This document shows positions 24,109 to 33,691 of a stretch of 64,000 nucleotides of DNA, piece by piece; position 1 is the first letter of the stretch; each line of letters starts with the position of its first letter. Source of the DNA: Paenibacillus periandrae (GTDB lineage Bacteria > Bacillota > Bacilli > Paenibacillales > NBRC-103111); contig NZ_JAJNMU010000010.1 in assembly GCF_022458865.1 (NCBI RefSeq), positions 62,001 to 126,000 on the forward strand. Direction: 5' to 3'. The notes below the pieces were generated by a model. The model was not told the DNA's origin. It saw only the letters and a list, made by a program, of their open reading frames with translations, and searched no databases. The translations under genes and the position numbers were made by a program.

Positions 24109-25846
24109 TGCTGCTTCCCTCCTCTTGTATGGCAAGCAGCTTGGCGTATAAGCCCTTTTGCTGTACCAGCTCTCTGTGGGAGCCGTGCTCAACAATACGA
24201 CCCTGATCCAACACGATAATTTCGTCTACATGCTTGATGGCGCTGATGCGATGGGCAATCCAGATCGTCGTCCTCTGGGCGCGTACCCTGCGCATCGTAT
24301 CAATGATGCTTTTTTCGGTTACGGAGTCCACAGCACTGACGCTGTCGTCCAGAATCATGATCGGCGATTCCTTGATCAGGCCGCGGGCCAGACTGGTACG
24401 CTGCCGTTGTCCGCCTGATAGCGTAACTCCCCGCTCTCCCAGCTTGGTCTCGTACTTATCGGGAAATAAAGCGATGCTGGATGATATTTGCGCCTGCCGG
24501 GCGGCTTTTTCGACCAGATCCAGGGATGAGCTTCTCCGAAAAAAAGCGATATTATCGCGAATCGTCGTGCTGAATAAAAATCCCTCCTGAGGCACATAGG
24601 CAATTTGCGTTCTCAGACTTTCCAGCGTAAGCTCGCGAATATCCGTACCCCCTATCCACACCGTGCCTGCCGGGGGATCATAAATACGGAGCAACAGCTT
24701 AACCAAGGTTGATTTACCGCTGCCTGTTTTGCCAACAATGCCTAATGATTTACCTGCCTGCAGACTGAAGCTGATGTTATGGAGCACCTCATCCTCTTCT
24801 CCCGGATAAGCAAAGGATAGCCCTCTTACCTGAATCCCCGAAGCGTTAAAATTGGACGAAACGGCCTGCTCGATTTCCACGATATCCGACTTCATATCCA
24901 GCAAATGGTTAATACGCTCAAGCGATGCTCTTGAGCGCTGCATCGTGTTAATAACACGACCGATTTGTTGAAGCGGATTGACCATCATGCGGATATATAA
25001 CGTCAGCGCTACGAAATTCCCCAAAGAAATTTGCTGATGAATCGTTAAATATCCCCCAAAGGCTATCGTAACAATGAGCGAAAAGGCACCCAAAAACGGA
25101 ATCATCGCTTCAAACAGCGAGGATAAACGAACCAGACGCAGCTGATGATCCCGGATGCGGTCTACTGTCTCCCCGAACCGTGCGATCATGATCGGCTCAA
25201 CGGCGAATGTCTTCGCCACGCGAATACCGCCGAATTGCTCCTCCGCAGACTCCGTCATTTTTCCCAAAGACTCCTGTACGAGCAGAGAACGCTTCTTGAT
25301 AACCGGACGAAAGCGGACAACGAGATACGGTATGAACAGCAGCGGGAATACACAGCATACAATCAAATAAAACGGAATGGAGCTGAATAGCATCGTGACC
25401 ACAACCGACAGGATCAAAATCGTCGAGTTGATAATGTGATTAAATCCCATCGAAATCGATTCGCGGATCGCGGTCACATCATTCATCACATAGCTGAGCA
25501 GCTTGCCTACCCCATGCTTCGAATAAAATCCAGCGCTTAACGTCGTGAAATGATCGAATAATCGTTTTCTCGCAACGTACTCAAACCGCCGGCCCATCCT
25601 CATGATCAAATACTGCCCGACCGCCGTCAACAGCCCGAAAGAAACGCCAATACCGAGCAGCTCCAGGCTATAATCGATAATTAACGTTTTGGTCAGTTCC
25701 CCCTGCTGCAGCTGATCGGTAAACAGGCCCAGCAGCTTCGGATAATACGATTGAATAATATTTCCACAAGAAATAGATAGGGCAGCCACAATATAAATCG
25801 GCCATTTGGACAGCACATAATCCGTCAGCAAACGTGTCGCCTTCAC
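24092..25846 (-). CDS. ABC exporter subunit (TMD-NBD), partner 1 of a heterodimer
   Basis: A 584-residue ABC half-transporter with an N-terminal membrane domain (FTTLSAGFYSKHGVGKLLSY in the intracellular loops) and a nucleotide-binding domain: Walker A GKTGSGKST, canonical signature LSGGQRQR and Walker B IMILDDSVSAVD, where Asp replaces the catalytic Glu. This degenerate site, complementary to the intact one in the partner, is the hallmark of heterodimeric exporters. The GTG start overlaps the stop of the permease upstream (GTGA), so translation is coupled to the sugar-type permease. The transported compound is unknown. Confidence 0.87.
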   Translation of the reverse strand: MKATRLLTDYVLSKWPIYIVAALSISCGNIIQSYYPKLLGLFTDQLQQGELTKTLIIDYSLELLGIGVSFGLLTAVGQYLIMRMGRRFEYVARKRLFDHFTTLSAGFYSKHGVGKLLSYVMNDVTAIRESISMGFNHIINSTILILSVVVTMLFSSIPFYLIVCCVFPLLFIPYLVVRFRPVIKKRSLLVQESLGKMTESAEEQFGGIRVAKTFAVEPIMIARFGETVDRIRDHQLRLVRLSSLFEAMIPFLGAFSLIVTIAFGGYLTIHQQISLGNFVALTLYIRMMVNPLQQIGRVINTMQRSRASLERINHLLDMKSDIVEIEQAVSSNFNASGIQVRGLSFAYPGEEDEVLHNISFSLQAGKSLGIVGKTGSGKSTLVKLLLRIYDPPAGTVWIGGTDIRELTLESLRTQIAYVPQEGFLFSTTIRDNIAFFRRSSSLDLVEKAARQAQISSSIALFPDKYETKLGERGVTLSGGQRQRTSLARGLIKESPIMILDDSVSAVDSVTEKSIIDTMRRVRAQRTTIWIAHRISAIKHVDEIIVLDQGRIVEHGSHRELVQQKGLYAKLLAIQEEGSSIAEPT

Positions 25847-26811
25847 TCGACCAGCCCCGTGCGCTCAATACCCTCAACAAACCACCGCTGCGCTATACCA
25901 TATACGATCAACACGGGTACAATGATGAGAAAGGACGCGGCCATTTTGATCGGCTCCGAGAAAATACTGGTTCCTCCCTGTGCTTCATCGGCCGACAAGG
26001 ATGCAGCCAGCTTGGCCAAGCTGATCGACAGCGGGACTTCCTTGGAACCGGACATATACATCGACGGCAAATAAAAATCGTTCCAATTCCACACAAACGA
26101 AAATAAAAAAACGACGATGATCGCAGACTTGGAGATAGGCAGCATGACCTTAAAGAAAAACCGAAAGGCATTGGCGCCGTCTATTCTTGCCGCCTCTTCA
26201 AGCTCCTTGGGCAGTGTTGAGAAAAATTGCCGGAAAATGATGACGAACAGCGCCCCCTTCAGTCCATGTCCGAATATAGCCGGTACGATCATCGGTAAGT
26301 ACGTATTCGCCCAGCCAATTTCCTTGAACATCAGAATCGATGGCAATATCGTCAGCTGCGGCGGCATAATAAACGTAAATATCAAGGCGGCAAATAACAG
26401 CTTTTTTAATGGGAATTCAAGCCTGGCAAACGCATAACCCGCGATCGAGCAGGATATAATTTGCAAAATGGAAACGGACAATGAAATCGTGAGACTGTAA
26501 AAAAACGCCGTTTTAAATTTTAGCATATCGAATGCCGCCTGAAGATGTCCGGTATACAGCGACCGGGGTACCCAGATCACGGACGAATCCAGCATATTAT
26601 TAGCATCCTTGAGCATCGTGATCACCATATACAAAATCGGCTTTAAATAAATAAAAGCGGTATCGATCAAGATCAGATACAAAAACAGGCGGAATAGAAA
26701 CCCTTTATCCGCCTCCTTGCCGATAAAAAAATATTTCGTGGAGATCAATCGGTCCCTGATGGATACATCGGCCAATTGACGTTTTTTGAATAATTGGAGC
26801 ACGCGTTCCAT
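25843..26811 (-). CDS. Carbohydrate ABC transporter permease, MalG-like (pair B)
   Basis: A CUT1-type importer membrane subunit of about 322 residues, six transmembrane helices, with the EAA loop KELEEAARIDGANAFRFFFK. An N-terminal cytoplasmic stretch of about 40 residues precedes the first helix. ATG at 26811 with GAAGGGA upstream is preferred to the longer reading from 26868, which would run through a copy of the small intergenic repeat. It overlaps the exporter gene downstream by 4 bp. Its MalF-like partner is the next gene upstream. Confidence 0.85.
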   Translation of the reverse strand: MERVLQLFKKRQLADVSIRDRLISTKYFFIGKEADKGFLFRLFLYLILIDTAFIYLKPILYMVITMLKDANNMLDSSVIWVPRSLYTGHLQAAFDMLKFKTAFFYSLTISLSVSILQIISCSIAGYAFARLEFPLKKLLFAALIFTFIMPPQLTILPSILMFKEIGWANTYLPMIVPAIFGHGLKGALFVIIFRQFFSTLPKELEEAARIDGANAFRFFFKVMLPISKSAIIVVFLFSFVWNWNDFYLPSMYMSGSKEVPLSISLAKLAASLSADEAQGGTSIFSEPIKMAASFLIIVPVLIVYGIAQRWFVEGIERTGLVE

Positions 26812-26831
26812 GGTGGTCCCTTCTTTCTTAA

Positions 26832-26868
26832 GAGTTTTTGCGTATGCAAAAACTGACTTCGTAAGCAT
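26832..26868. repeat. Small palindromic repeat
   Basis: AGTTTTTGCGTATGCAAAAACT followed by GACTTCGTAAGC, between the two pair-B permease genes. It is the same family as the repeats at 14204, 17811 and 33224. Confidence 0.75.
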
Positions 26869-26891
26869 TTGCTAAGCTTCCTAAGCTTCTG

Positions 26892-27758
26892 CTAGCTGCG
26901 TTTGCCGCTGAATGCCTTGTCGACCCGGCTGTAGAGCAGCATGACAATACCGATGAATACAAGCACGATCATAAAATAAATCCACGCCAGAGCGCTGGAC
27001 AACCCATAATTCGCTGTCGTCACCTTGCTAATAATCGGATTGGTCGGGAACGTAAACAAATCAACGACCGTAAAGATTAAATTCAAAAATATAAATGGGA
27101 TGAGACCCGGCAGCGTAATTTTCCAAAATGTATTCCAGGGATCTGCACCATCAATACGGGCAGCCTCATACACCGAGGAGGAAATCGTCTGCCTCCCCGC
27201 CAGAAAGATCAGAATTTGCACCCCGGAGTACCATAGTACAAGCACAAACGAGCTAATAACATGATTGATCGGTTCGACCCAGGTTTTGGGGACATATTCA
27301 ATAATATACGAATCGATTCGTAAAGATTCCACAAAGGATAATGTACCTTCACCCTGTTTAATAAATTCCAGAATAATTTGACCCGATGAAAAAATAACAG
27401 GCAGGAAAAAAACGACTCGGAAAAAGGTCCTTCCCCGAAACTGCTGGTTCAATAAAATTGCAATCAGCAGCGAGAATATAAGAATAATCGGGATCATTAC
27501 GGCTGCTTCACGCAGAAAGGGAATCAAATCGTCATAAAGCAGCCCGCCGTCAGCAAATAAAATTTCACGATAATATTCCACACCATTGGGTATCGTCTCA
27601 ATTCCATTGACCGTTACTTTTACACGATGAAAACTCATGTATAAGGAGAAAACCAAAGGAAAGGCCACAAAAGCCAGAAAACCGACTACCCATGGAGTGA
27701 TAAAAAGCGTTCCCTCCAATTTGCGGAGCGTGGCTCCTTGAAGTCTCAGCTTGCTCAT
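26892..27758 (-). CDS. Carbohydrate ABC transporter permease, MalF-like (pair B)
   Basis: A 288-residue CUT1 permease with six transmembrane segments, the TFFRVVFFLPVIFSS helix and the coupling loop YEAARIDGADPWNTFWKITL. The ATG overlaps the stop of the DUF5696 gene (ATGA). It forms a pair with the MalG-like gene downstream. This operon therefore encodes two full permease pairs but only one ATPase and one large binding protein, so pair B may serve another binding protein, for example the orphan ones of the sulfur locus. Confidence 0.86.
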   Translation of the reverse strand: MSKLRLQGATLRKLEGTLFITPWVVGFLAFVAFPLVFSLYMSFHRVKVTVNGIETIPNGVEYYREILFADGGLLYDDLIPFLREAAVMIPIILIFSLLIAILLNQQFRGRTFFRVVFFLPVIFSSGQIILEFIKQGEGTLSFVESLRIDSYIIEYVPKTWVEPINHVISSFVLVLWYSGVQILIFLAGRQTISSSVYEAARIDGADPWNTFWKITLPGLIPFIFLNLIFTVVDLFTFPTNPIISKVTTANYGLSSALAWIYFMIVLVFIGIVMLLYSRVDKAFSGKRS

Positions 27759-30145
27759 CGCTGCGTCCCCCTCTTCCCAACAATAAAATCCTGGGCCGGA
27801 ACGCGAATACTGCCATTCGTGAATTCCTGCTCGTTGTAGTTCACGATGATCGATTTGCCACCCTCGTAGGTTGTTTCTTTGACATTTGGAGCTAGCGTCC
27901 TGTGCCCGATGATCAGCTTATCCTGAACATCGCCAAGCGCTTCATTAAACCGTTTATATTCCTCGGCCGCCGCCGCCGCCCAATCCCGATAATTCATACT
28001 GTAATACCAGACAGAATAGGCGCCTTTCATCGTACCGGATGGAGCACTCGTAAATACATAAGCTGGATAAGCGCCCAATTCGATACTGCGCAGAAAATCC
28101 GTACGATATTGTTCACGTAAATTGGACCATTCCGATGTGTACGTGATCAAGCCGTGCAGCACAATTTGCGTAAAAGGTACCGATTCATCCACAAAAATAT
28201 CATACGAGTAGGTGTCAGCTAATCGGTGAATATGATTAACCTCATTCAAAGCATAGAAGTTAGCATTCTCCGCGTGGACGCTGCCAAGCGTGTCCTTCGT
28301 CTGCTTAAGAATAGCCTGCTGACTCTTCAACACATCACTGCGGCTGGCCCGATAGCTGTTGTTGTAATCGCTGTTCAAATATTGCCCGATACCCTCATTG
28401 AAATAAATACCGTCGGCACCGAGCGCTTTGTAGCTGCCCAAATCCTTCTGGGCTACATTAGCGGTAAAGATCGGACTCACCAGCGTTGTCATTTCGTGAT
28501 TGGCATAATTTTCAAATTCGATTACTTTGCCCGCCAGGTCACGAAGCCCGTCAAACATCGGCCAAAATCGGTCTCTGCCATTATTATTCAATGTATAGTT
28601 AGCTGTCAGGTATACCGGAATTTGCTGGGAATGGGCGTACTGGATAAATTGCTGCATCCCATCATTACCCCCTATTCGTGAATCTACGGGGAACAGACCG
28701 CCATGCGAGCTGTAGCCATCCTGCTGCCATCCTGCATATTGAACCGTTAAATTTTTGAGCCCCCGTGCGGTCAGGCTCTTGATCATATCAGTAGCCTCAG
28801 CCGTCGACGTCCCCTTCAAATATTTGTCCCACAGCAGCCCCTTTTTGATATCAGCGCCAATGATGTCGATATATACGGGAACTTCACCGCTTTTGGGCTG
28901 AACAGGCTTCAAGCTTTTGTCTTTAACCAGATAGGTTCTGTATTTCTCTGCCATTCCTACGTAATCGCTTTTGTCCGGTGCAAGGAAATAATAGCGAGTC
29001 TTGCGTTCCGGAACTGTAAAGCGATCCTTACTGTAGGTGAAAAATCCCGTTTGCGCTTTTTTGCTCGTATTTTGGAAAAATTTGATACGGTACTGCCATT
29101 CTGTCGTTACCCAGTTATATTGTCCGAAGGCACCATTCGGGGATGCGAATACCTTGCCGTATTCCTCACCCGAAACCATCACTCCGACCAGACCCTGAGC
29201 TCCCGATTTCAAACCGAATACAGGGATTCTAAGCGGATTGCGTGCAGTCGTTTCATTAAAAAAGGCACTATCTGGACCATATACGTTAGCACGATAAAAC
29301 GATTTATCATTGGCCTGATTCGGCTTAAAGCGTATCAGTGCCCCTGAACCGTCCGGTACAAACAGGTAGCCCTCCTGCTTATCATTGTAAGCCTCGGCTC
29401 CCAATAACGGATACAGCTTCAGATTCAGCAGACTAAGCTTGCCTTCTTTAATATCCGGATCCACAATAACCGCATCTACGTAATCATCCTGCAATCTGAC
29501 CTCGACCGGAATTTTAAACTGTGTGCCTGTAAAATTGAACACAACCTTGAACCCATTCGGAGTCGTTTGGAAGCCTTCCAGAACGCCTTTGTCCTCCGTC
29601 CAGCTAATTGTTTTGGCCTGAGACTTGGAATTGGACGCATCGATGTATTCCAGCATAATCGGTGATAACAAGTTATTTCGCCACGTTCCAGTTATCGTTT
29701 CCTTGGCCCACTGCTCCGGATTTGGATAGGAACGCCACACTTGTCCGGTTTGCTTGTTCTCTACCTTGAAATGAGCTGTCGCTTCATGGACCCACAGCTT
29801 TAACACGGACGATTCGGCTATGGCACGAAAGCCGGCTTCTTCCGGTAATCCGGATTTCGCTGCTCCAGCCGGCTGCGGTGCGGAAGCAGAGGCTGCGGGC
29901 TGCGATGCTGGAGGGGCAGCTGTTGTCGGATTTTGGACCGAAGCTGCGGGTGCGGATGACGCCACTACCGTGCCATTTCCGCTCGAAGGCTGCGGGGCTG
30001 CCGATCCAAGTACCGTTTTACTGTTCTCCTTCTGATCGGCGGCATACAACCAGTTAATCCCCTGCTGTTGAAACAGCGCAATGCCCACTATCAAAGCTAC
30101 TATCAGCGCAGCTGCTGATCGATACCAAACCTGCTTACGCCTCAT
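27755..30145 (-). CDS. DUF5696 family secreted/membrane-anchored protein
   Basis: A 796-residue protein with an N-terminal membrane helix (SAAALIVALIVGIALF) and a long Ala/Pro/Ser/Gln linker (residues ~45-100). The body has a beta-rich half (about 105-370) and a TIM-barrel-like half (IDIIGADIKKGLLWDKYLKG, ADGIYFNEGIG, YDIFVDESVPF). I recognise it as the DUF5696 family, which sits beside Yip1-domain proteins and sugar ABC transporters in Paenibacillus-type genomes; its biochemical role is not established. The barrel contains acidic residues at strand ends, so glycoside-hydrolase-like activity is possible. It overlaps both neighbours by 4 bp, indicating tight coupling. Confidence 0.75.
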   Translation of the reverse strand: MRRKQVWYRSAAALIVALIVGIALFQQQGINWLYAADQKENSKTVLGSAAPQPSSGNGTVVASSAPAASVQNPTTAAPPASQPAASASAPQPAGAAKSGLPEEAGFRAIAESSVLKLWVHEATAHFKVENKQTGQVWRSYPNPEQWAKETITGTWRNNLLSPIMLEYIDASNSKSQAKTISWTEDKGVLEGFQTTPNGFKVVFNFTGTQFKIPVEVRLQDDYVDAVIVDPDIKEGKLSLLNLKLYPLLGAEAYNDKQEGYLFVPDGSGALIRFKPNQANDKSFYRANVYGPDSAFFNETTARNPLRIPVFGLKSGAQGLVGVMVSGEEYGKVFASPNGAFGQYNWVTTEWQYRIKFFQNTSKKAQTGFFTYSKDRFTVPERKTRYYFLAPDKSDYVGMAEKYRTYLVKDKSLKPVQPKSGEVPVYIDIIGADIKKGLLWDKYLKGTSTAEATDMIKSLTARGLKNLTVQYAGWQQDGYSSHGGLFPVDSRIGGNDGMQQFIQYAHSQQIPVYLTANYTLNNNGRDRFWPMFDGLRDLAGKVIEFENYANHEMTTLVSPIFTANVAQKDLGSYKALGADGIYFNEGIGQYLNSDYNNSYRASRSDVLKSQQAILKQTKDTLGSVHAENANFYALNEVNHIHRLADTYSYDIFVDESVPFTQIVLHGLITYTSEWSNLREQYRTDFLRSIELGAYPAYVFTSAPSGTMKGAYSVWYYSMNYRDWAAAAAEEYKRFNEALGDVQDKLIIGHRTLAPNVKETTYEGGKSIIVNYNEQEFTNGSIRVPAQDFIVGKRGTQR

Positions 30146-32283
30146 CGAATCGTTACCTCCTGGAAGACCGAATAACCGAAATCCGTTAATTCTTTCGTTA
30201 ATCCCACCGTAATAAAAATCAATACGCCAAGCACCGTCATCGTAATCAACGATAGCACGACGCTCACCGACGTTTCTCCTATACTATAATTTTGCAAGCT
30301 CTGCACCTTCCAGAACAGCAGCAGGCCAATCCAGACAAATAAACCAAAATACAGAAAATAATAAATCGAGCTTTCATTTAATGTCATCACATTGGAGAGG
30401 ATCGTTAACGGCAATCCGACCAGTACCAATGGAAATAGGGCGTATGTGCTTCCATAAACAACATCACGGAATCGACCTTCCCCGCGTAAAATCGAAGAAA
30501 TCAAATAGTTGGAAATGACCCATGCGAGCCATATCGCCAGAAATTGAACGGCTACCGTCAACAAGTTAACTTCAAGAATAACAGCCGGGTTAAAAATAAA
30601 GCTGATACCTGCCTGCATGATGCAGTAGGAAACCAGAGCCAATATCCATATAATCAGGCTGCTCCAGGCCCCTGCCTTGTTTTCGTAGCGAAGCCCTCCA
30701 AACCCGTCAATCGGATGCTTTAATATATAAAAGGCTTGCCCCAGCTGCTGTACAAGCAGACTTTCACTGCGCTTACGCTGACGCCACTTTTGCCGCCAAC
30801 CGCTTCGCTTGCTCCACTTTTCCAAAATAAACAGCACGATGAATACCGCTATCACGACATTCATCAGCACGCCGAAGTTCTTTTGGAACCAGACCAGACG
30901 GTTTTGCCAAAAGGCATCCGAATAGCCCTGAGCCTGACCCGCTTCATAAAACAGCTGCTGGGCCCGGGTATAGTCGCCTTTTTTATAAGCGGCCTTCGCC
31001 AGCCCCAAAATCGCAGGCGTATAATAGGCGTTAAGCCGATTTACCTCCGCCCACAGTGCTTCGCTTTCCTCATATTTGCCTTCCTGTGTCAAATGGTTGG
31101 CTTTGTGCACCAAGGCGCCAAATTCAGAAAGCCGGAACGATTGAACAAAATTGTTTTCGCCGTCGAGAATAAACAACTCGTTCTTGGAGTTGGTCGTAAT
31201 GGCCGTAGGTGTCTTGACCAAGCCCAGCTTGGTCGTTACCGCATTGTCATCGCCCCACCAGAAGAACAGCAAGTTACCGGAGCTGTCATATTGGTTCACA
31301 ACCTTTAGCTTCGAATCAATCACAGTAATGTTGCCATCAAGGTCTACCGTTAAATCCGACAATAAAGGCACGCGATTCTGGAAGTCAAAAAAGGCCATTT
31401 CCCCATAAGACGTTTTCTTATCGCTCTTGGCGAAATCACCTTTGCTTTCCAGCTGGTCCAGACCTGCGATATTCAGCTTCTTGATTTGTCCGTACTCCAC
31501 ATCCTTGGAAACCGTATAGATCATGCCATCCTGATCGGCCGTCACGCTCGCTATCGAGCCAGGCAGCTTGCTGATTTCACGTACGTACATCTCCCGTGTG
31601 TATACCAGCCTTTTGAACATATCGATTAAGGAAAAGCTTGTCGTATTGGCACCAAAGAAGCCTTGAAAATTGCCTGTCGGGTCCAGCTGGACAAGCCCTT
31701 GATAGCCGCCAAGTGCCGCTATATATAGAAATCCGCGTTTGTCGACGACCAGCTTCACCGGATCAAACTTGAACGATGCCGGAAGAAACTTGGATTCAGG
31801 ACGCTTAAACTCACGAATGAGCTTGCCATCTTTATCGAGGCTAACCACACGCTTATTCCCCGTATCGGCAACATAAATCGTTCCTTTGGGATCGATGAAC
31901 AGCCCTTGCGGCTTATTCAGCGGACTTTCCTTAACGTCCAAAATACGAACCAGATTCCCCTGTTCATCCAGATGGACAATCCGGTTGTTCCCGGTGTCTG
32001 CGATATAAATCTGATCCTTGTCATCTATAAACAGATCCTGGGCTTGCTTAAGCGGTGAAAAGATCAGCTGATCCGGCTTTTTCGGGTCAGGAATATAAAT
32101 CTCGCGCCCAAGAGCCGCAACCGGATTGTAGGCAGATTGGGTCCAGACCAATTGATCGTAGCCATCCTTGTAATTCGTGTTATATGGCGTATAGGCAAAG
32201 ATTTCCGCCGGTCGAATGAACACCGTCGAGATCATAGCCGCAAGCAGGATCAGAAGAAGCTGTTTGATAAGATACGAGCGCAA
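30142..32283 (-). CDS. NHL-repeat/TPR/Yip1-domain membrane protein
   Basis: A 713-residue protein: signal or anchor helix (residues 8-25), then four or more NHL-type propeller repeats outside the cell (IYIADTGNNRIVHLDEQGN, IYVADTGNKRVVSLDKDGK, later LFILDGENNFVQSFRL), a short TPR-like segment (about 395-465), a transmembrane helix near 474, and a Yip1-type multi-helix domain in the last ~200 residues. The extracellular propeller may bind glycan or protein partners. It lies between the MalG-like permease of pair A and the DUF5696 gene, so it may be an accessory component of this importer. The function is unknown. Confidence 0.75.
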   Translation of the reverse strand: MRSYLIKQLLLILLAAMISTVFIRPAEIFAYTPYNTNYKDGYDQLVWTQSAYNPVAALGREIYIPDPKKPDQLIFSPLKQAQDLFIDDKDQIYIADTGNNRIVHLDEQGNLVRILDVKESPLNKPQGLFIDPKGTIYVADTGNKRVVSLDKDGKLIREFKRPESKFLPASFKFDPVKLVVDKRGFLYIAALGGYQGLVQLDPTGNFQGFFGANTTSFSLIDMFKRLVYTREMYVREISKLPGSIASVTADQDGMIYTVSKDVEYGQIKKLNIAGLDQLESKGDFAKSDKKTSYGEMAFFDFQNRVPLLSDLTVDLDGNITVIDSKLKVVNQYDSSGNLLFFWWGDDNAVTTKLGLVKTPTAITTNSKNELFILDGENNFVQSFRLSEFGALVHKANHLTQEGKYEESEALWAEVNRLNAYYTPAILGLAKAAYKKGDYTRAQQLFYEAGQAQGYSDAFWQNRLVWFQKNFGVLMNVVIAVFIVLFILEKWSKRSGWRQKWRQRKRSESLLVQQLGQAFYILKHPIDGFGGLRYENKAGAWSSLIIWILALVSYCIMQAGISFIFNPAVILEVNLLTVAVQFLAIWLAWVISNYLISSILRGEGRFRDVVYGSTYALFPLVLVGLPLTILSNVMTLNESSIYYFLYFGLFVWIGLLLFWKVQSLQNYSIGETSVSVVLSLITMTVLGVLIFITVGLTKELTDFGYSVFQEVTIR

Positions 32284-32300
32284 GAAGTCGTCCTCCTTTC

Positions 32301-33203
32301 TTATTTAATACCGGAATGCGCCATCGTGGAGATCACCTTTCCCTGGAAGAACAGGAAGATCAGCAGGTTGGGCACGAACATAATTAAAGCTGCTGCTGCT
32401 GCTGCGCCTTGACGGGCTACAATATTGGCTGCATTGTTCGTTAATGTGCTTAGAAAAAACGGGAAATTTTTCATTTCATCATTTTGCATAAACAGCTGAG
32501 AGGTTTCCACATTCCCCCATGAATTTTGAAACGTCAAAATCGCTACAGTCGCTACAGCCGGCATGCACACCGGAATAACAATTCGCAGAAACACCCGAAT
32601 TTCGCCTGCTCCGTCAATTCTCGCCGCCTCCAGCAGTTCATTCGGCAGCTGATCGATAAACTGTTTAAGCAAAAAAACACCTACCGGCATGGCAAGCAGC
32701 GGTAATATATGCCCCCAATAGGTGTTCATAATGCCGAGATGGCTGACGACCAGATATCGCGGAATTTGCATCACCTCGGGAGCGAACATCAGCGTCAGCA
32801 GAATAAGGCTGAACACAAAGTGGTGACCCGGAAATTTATGCTTGGAAATCGGATAAGCGCACATGGCACTCACCAGCGTAACACCAACCACAGCAGCAAC
32901 CGATATGAGCACGCTGTTAAACAAATAACGCGTAATCGGCACTGTGGAGTTGGCGGCTACCAGAAACAGCTCCGTGAAATTCTGCAGGGTAGGCTCCCTG
33001 ACAAAAATATTAGGCGGATACACAAACAATTCATGATAAGGCTTCAGAGCATGGTTCAAAATATATACGATAGGCAGCAGCATGAAGATGGACAGGAGAA
33101 CCATCAGGACGATCAATATTTTTTGAAACGTGTCCATTCTCTGCAGCCGGGGCCTTTTGCGGAATACATGGGAAAGCTTCCAGGGCAAGCGCAATGTTGT
33201 CAT
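32301..33203 (-). CDS. Carbohydrate ABC transporter permease, MalG-like (pair A)
   Basis: A 300-residue CUT1 membrane subunit with six helices and the coupling loop NELLEAARIDGAGEIRVFLR. It ends FFQGKVISTMAHSGIK, a usual MalG-type tail. A 488-bp gap full of palindromic repeats separates it from its MalF-like partner upstream, although such pairs are normally adjacent; the repeats have evidently accumulated inside the operon. Confidence 0.87.
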   Translation of the reverse strand: MTTLRLPWKLSHVFRKRPRLQRMDTFQKILIVLMVLLSIFMLLPIVYILNHALKPYHELFVYPPNIFVREPTLQNFTELFLVAANSTVPITRYLFNSVLISVAAVVGVTLVSAMCAYPISKHKFPGHHFVFSLILLTLMFAPEVMQIPRYLVVSHLGIMNTYWGHILPLLAMPVGVFLLKQFIDQLPNELLEAARIDGAGEIRVFLRIVIPVCMPAVATVAILTFQNSWGNVETSQLFMQNDEMKNFPFFLSTLTNNAANIVARQGAAAAAALIMFVPNLLIFLFFQGKVISTMAHSGIK

Positions 33204-33223
33204 CTTTGAACCTCCTCAGGGCT

Positions 33224-33255
33224 TTCGTATGGAAAACTGACTTGGTAAGCACTGC
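33224..33255. repeat. Small palindromic repeat adjoining R2
   Basis: CTTTCGTATGGAAAACTGAC followed by TTGGTAAGCACTGC. A degenerate copy of the small repeat directly before large element R2. Confidence 0.6.
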
Positions 33256-33420
33256 TAGAAGTTCGGTTAATAAGTCTCGCTGCGCGGACAAATATCCTTC
33301 CGATCGCTGTTGAAATCGTGAAATTGGATATGATTAAGAGGTATATTCACGATTTCAAAGGCGAACGCTTACGCTTCTCCAGGATCATTTGTCCGCTGTG
33401 CTTGTTCTTCACCGGAATTA
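33256..33420. repeat. Large palindromic repeat element, copy R2
   Basis: Starts TAGAAGTTCGGTTAATAAGT and ends TTCACCGGAATTATA. Its interior matches R1: GCTGCGCGGACAAATATCCT paired with AGGATCATTTGTCCGC, and GAAATCGTGAA paired with TTCACGATTTC. It lies between permease genes 32301 and 33692. Confidence 0.75.
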
Positions 33421-33422
33421 TA

Positions 33423-33470
33423 AAGTTTTCCATAAAGAAAACTGACTTCGTAAGCACTGCTAGAAGTTCG
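33423..33470. repeat. Small palindromic repeat between R2 and R3
   Basis: AGTTTTCCATAAAGAAAACT then GACTTCGTAAGCACTGC. The ACTGCTAGAAG join to the large element is the same as before R2, so small and large elements appear to move or spread as a unit. Confidence 0.65.
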
Positions 33471-33637
33471 GTTAATAATAGCGAAGTGGGTGGAATCGTT
33501 CTGGAGAAGCGAAGCGTTCGCCTTTGTCTTCGGATTTTTACCAATGCATATCTTATATAATCAAGAAAATCCTAAGACAACAGCGATTGGAAGAATGATC
33601 CGCCCGCGCAGCGCATACTTATTCACCGGACTTCTAG
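33471..33637. repeat. Large palindromic repeat element, copy R3 (interior inverted)
   Basis: Ends TAGAAGTTCGGTTAATAA (33471) and TTCACCGGACTTCTAG (to 33637). The interior reads CTGGAGAAGCGAAGCG on this strand, the reverse complement of the CGCTTCGCTTCTCCAG found in R4, so the core is inverted relative to the other copies. Another small repeat, GTTTTGCCAAGCAAAAC, follows at about 33638-33655. The rest of the 33204-33691 gap holds no gene. Confidence 0.7.
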
Positions 33638-33691
33638 AGTTTTGCCAAGCAAAACTGACTTTGCAAGTACTGCTTAGTCCGCTGCGTACGG

